Below, one piece after another: positions 63,076-64,000 of a DNA stretch of 64,000 bases (position 1 is the stretch's first letter; every line of letters starts with the position of its first letter). The stretch lies in contig NZ_CP059139.1 in assembly GCF_014109765.1 (NCBI RefSeq), positions 930,001 through 994,000 on the forward strand, written 5' to 3'. Origin of the DNA: Pseudomonas berkeleyensis (GTDB taxonomy: Bacteria; Pseudomonadota; Gammaproteobacteria; Pseudomonadales; Pseudomonadaceae). A program made the translations under genes and the position numbers. The notes beneath the pieces are model-generated. The model was not told the DNA's origin. It was given only the letters and a program-made list of their open reading frames with translations, and did not search any database.

Positions 63076-64000
63076 TCAGGGCTGGGCGATGCCGACCGAG
63101 TCCGGGGAGATTTCGATGGCCTTGGCCTTGTACATCGACCAGGCGGTAACCGACTGCCAGCGCTTGAGGAAGGCTTCGGCTTCTGCACCGCTGAGGTTCA
63201 GGCTCTGCGCACCGAAGTTCTTCAAGAAGCCCTGGAACTCTTCGTTACCCACGGCCTTGGCATAGGCGTCGACCAGCTTCTGTTTGACGTCATCCGGCGT
63301 GTCCTTGTGCACGAAGGCGCCCCAGAACGGGCCCCATGGCAGGTACTCGGCGATGGCTGGCAGATCCTTGGTGATCGGCTGTACGCCCGGCAGCTCCGGG
63401 GTTTCCTCGGTGGCGAACACGGCCAGGGCTTTCAGCTTGCCGCTGCGTACCAGCTCGCGGGCGGCTGCCAGGCTCAGTGGCATGAAGTCGATGTGCTTGC
63501 CCATCAGTGCGGTGATACCGGGGCCGTCGCCGCCGAAGGTCACTTCACGTACTTTCAGCTCGTCCACCGCGTTGATCATCGCGCTGACGGTGCTCGGCAG
63601 GCCGCCGGCGCCGGTGGAACCCATGCGCAGGGTGTCCGGGTTGGCCTTGGCCGCGGCCAGCAGCTCGCCCATGGTGTTGAACGGCGCGTCGGCGTTGGCG
63701 GCGATCACCACCACGTTCTGGCCGATGATGTTGACCGGGTAGAAGTCGGAGTAGTCGAAGTCGGCCAGTTTCAGCACTTTGTACAGCTGCGGGTTCTCGG
63801 CGCCGAGCAGGATGGCGTAGCCGTTCGGACGCTGCTGCATGACGTAGGAGCTACCGATCACGGCGGTGCCGCCCGGACGGTTGTTGAGGATGAACTTGCC
63901 GCCCAGCTCTTTCTCCACGTACGGAGTCAGGCTGCGCATCACGTTGTCGGTGGCACCACCGGCACCCCAGGGGATGACCGCTTGGATACTGCGCTCGGGA
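63076..64000 (-). CDS. TctC/Bug-family tripartite tricarboxylate binding protein (5' end outside window)
   Basis: Partial: at least 308 codons, the N-terminus running off the right edge of the window. The frame continues past the ATG-like codons near 63942 to base 64000 with the family motif IQAVIPWGAGGATD, so the true start and signal peptide lie outside. Bug-type periplasmic receptors bind carboxylic acids for TctAB transporters. Other landmarks are NRPGGTAVIGS (shortly after the motif) and FGGDGPGITALMGKHIDFM. It lies directly upstream of an OprD porin gene, implying a shared organic-acid uptake route. Confidence 0.85.
   Translation of the reverse strand, partial: PERSIQAVIPWGAGGATDNVMRSLTPYVEKELGGKFILNNRPGGTAVIGSSYVMQQRPNGYAILLGAENPQLYKVLKLADFDYSDFYPVNIIGQNVVVIAANADAPFNTMGELLAAAKANPDTLRMGSTGAGGLPSTVSAMINAVDELKVREVTFGGDGPGITALMGKHIDFMPLSLAAARELVRSGKLKALAVFATEETPELPGVQPITKDLPAIAEYLPWGPFWGAFVHKDTPDDVKQKLVDAYAKAVGNEEFQGFLKNFGAQSLNLSGAEAEAFLKRWQSVTAWSMYKAKAIEISPDSVGIAQP

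Overview
The window is a GC-rich chromosome segment from a Pseudomonas, probably of the mendocina/oleovorans type (a guess from gene content). It has a cyanide-insensitive oxidase, FecI/FecR with a TonB receptor, an RlmG, an OprD porin, and a radA ... cstA-ybdD-cobW ... glyA order that, from memory, resembles the PA4602-PA4609 block of P. aeruginosa. I saw no rRNA, tRNA, CRISPR array or complete mobile element.

Layout. 0-2.8 kb: cioAB plus a small DUF2474 gene. 2.8-6.8 kb: ECF sigma factor, anti-sigma factor and siderophore receptor. 6.9-9.7 kb: a TldD/PmbA-like protease pair. 9.7-10.8 kb: rlmG. 11-16.3 kb: a GntR regulator and an amino-acid ABC importer with an SHMT-like PLP enzyme. 16.3-24 kb: a sugar-acid type locus (FAD oxidase, FadR-type regulator and IlvD/Edd dehydratase on minus; MFS carrier, acylating aldehyde dehydrogenase and 4-hydroxy-2-oxovalerate aldolase on plus) with a GntR-type operator in the divergent promoter. 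24-27.5 kb: fprB, a TerC/CorC membrane protein and two YdcH proteins.

27.5-40.8 kb is the most unusual metabolic locus. A LexA-like (S24) repressor whose catalytic Lys position is Arg, and a GNAT enzyme, face a ten-gene run with almost no intergenic space: TonB receptor, two ABC permeases, ATPase, DszA/NtaA-type flavin monooxygenase, binding protein, cysteine-dioxygenase-like cupin fused to a Cys-less rhodanese-like tail, M3 oligopeptidase, a DszB-like protein keeping the desulfinase Cys/His/Arg residues, and an MFS carrier. I read it as import and desulfurization of an unknown organosulfur, possibly peptide-derived, compound.

40.8-44.7 kb: radA, a 49-aa protein behind an ANR/FNR-like box, and a NarL-type two-component system. 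44.7-51.4 kb is an AT-richer, probably acquired island: an insertion-sequence-like relic at its left edge, three tail-collar genes, and a lasso-peptide-like RiPP cluster (52-aa precursor, asparagine-synthetase-like cyclase, sulfotransferase, HprK-like kinase, PqqD-like protein) with no recognisable leader peptidase. 51.7-64 kb: cstA, ybdD, a CobW GTPase, PilZ, DUF3015, glyA, a flavoprotein dehydrogenase, a chemoreceptor, an OprD porin and a TctC-type binding protein cut by the window end.
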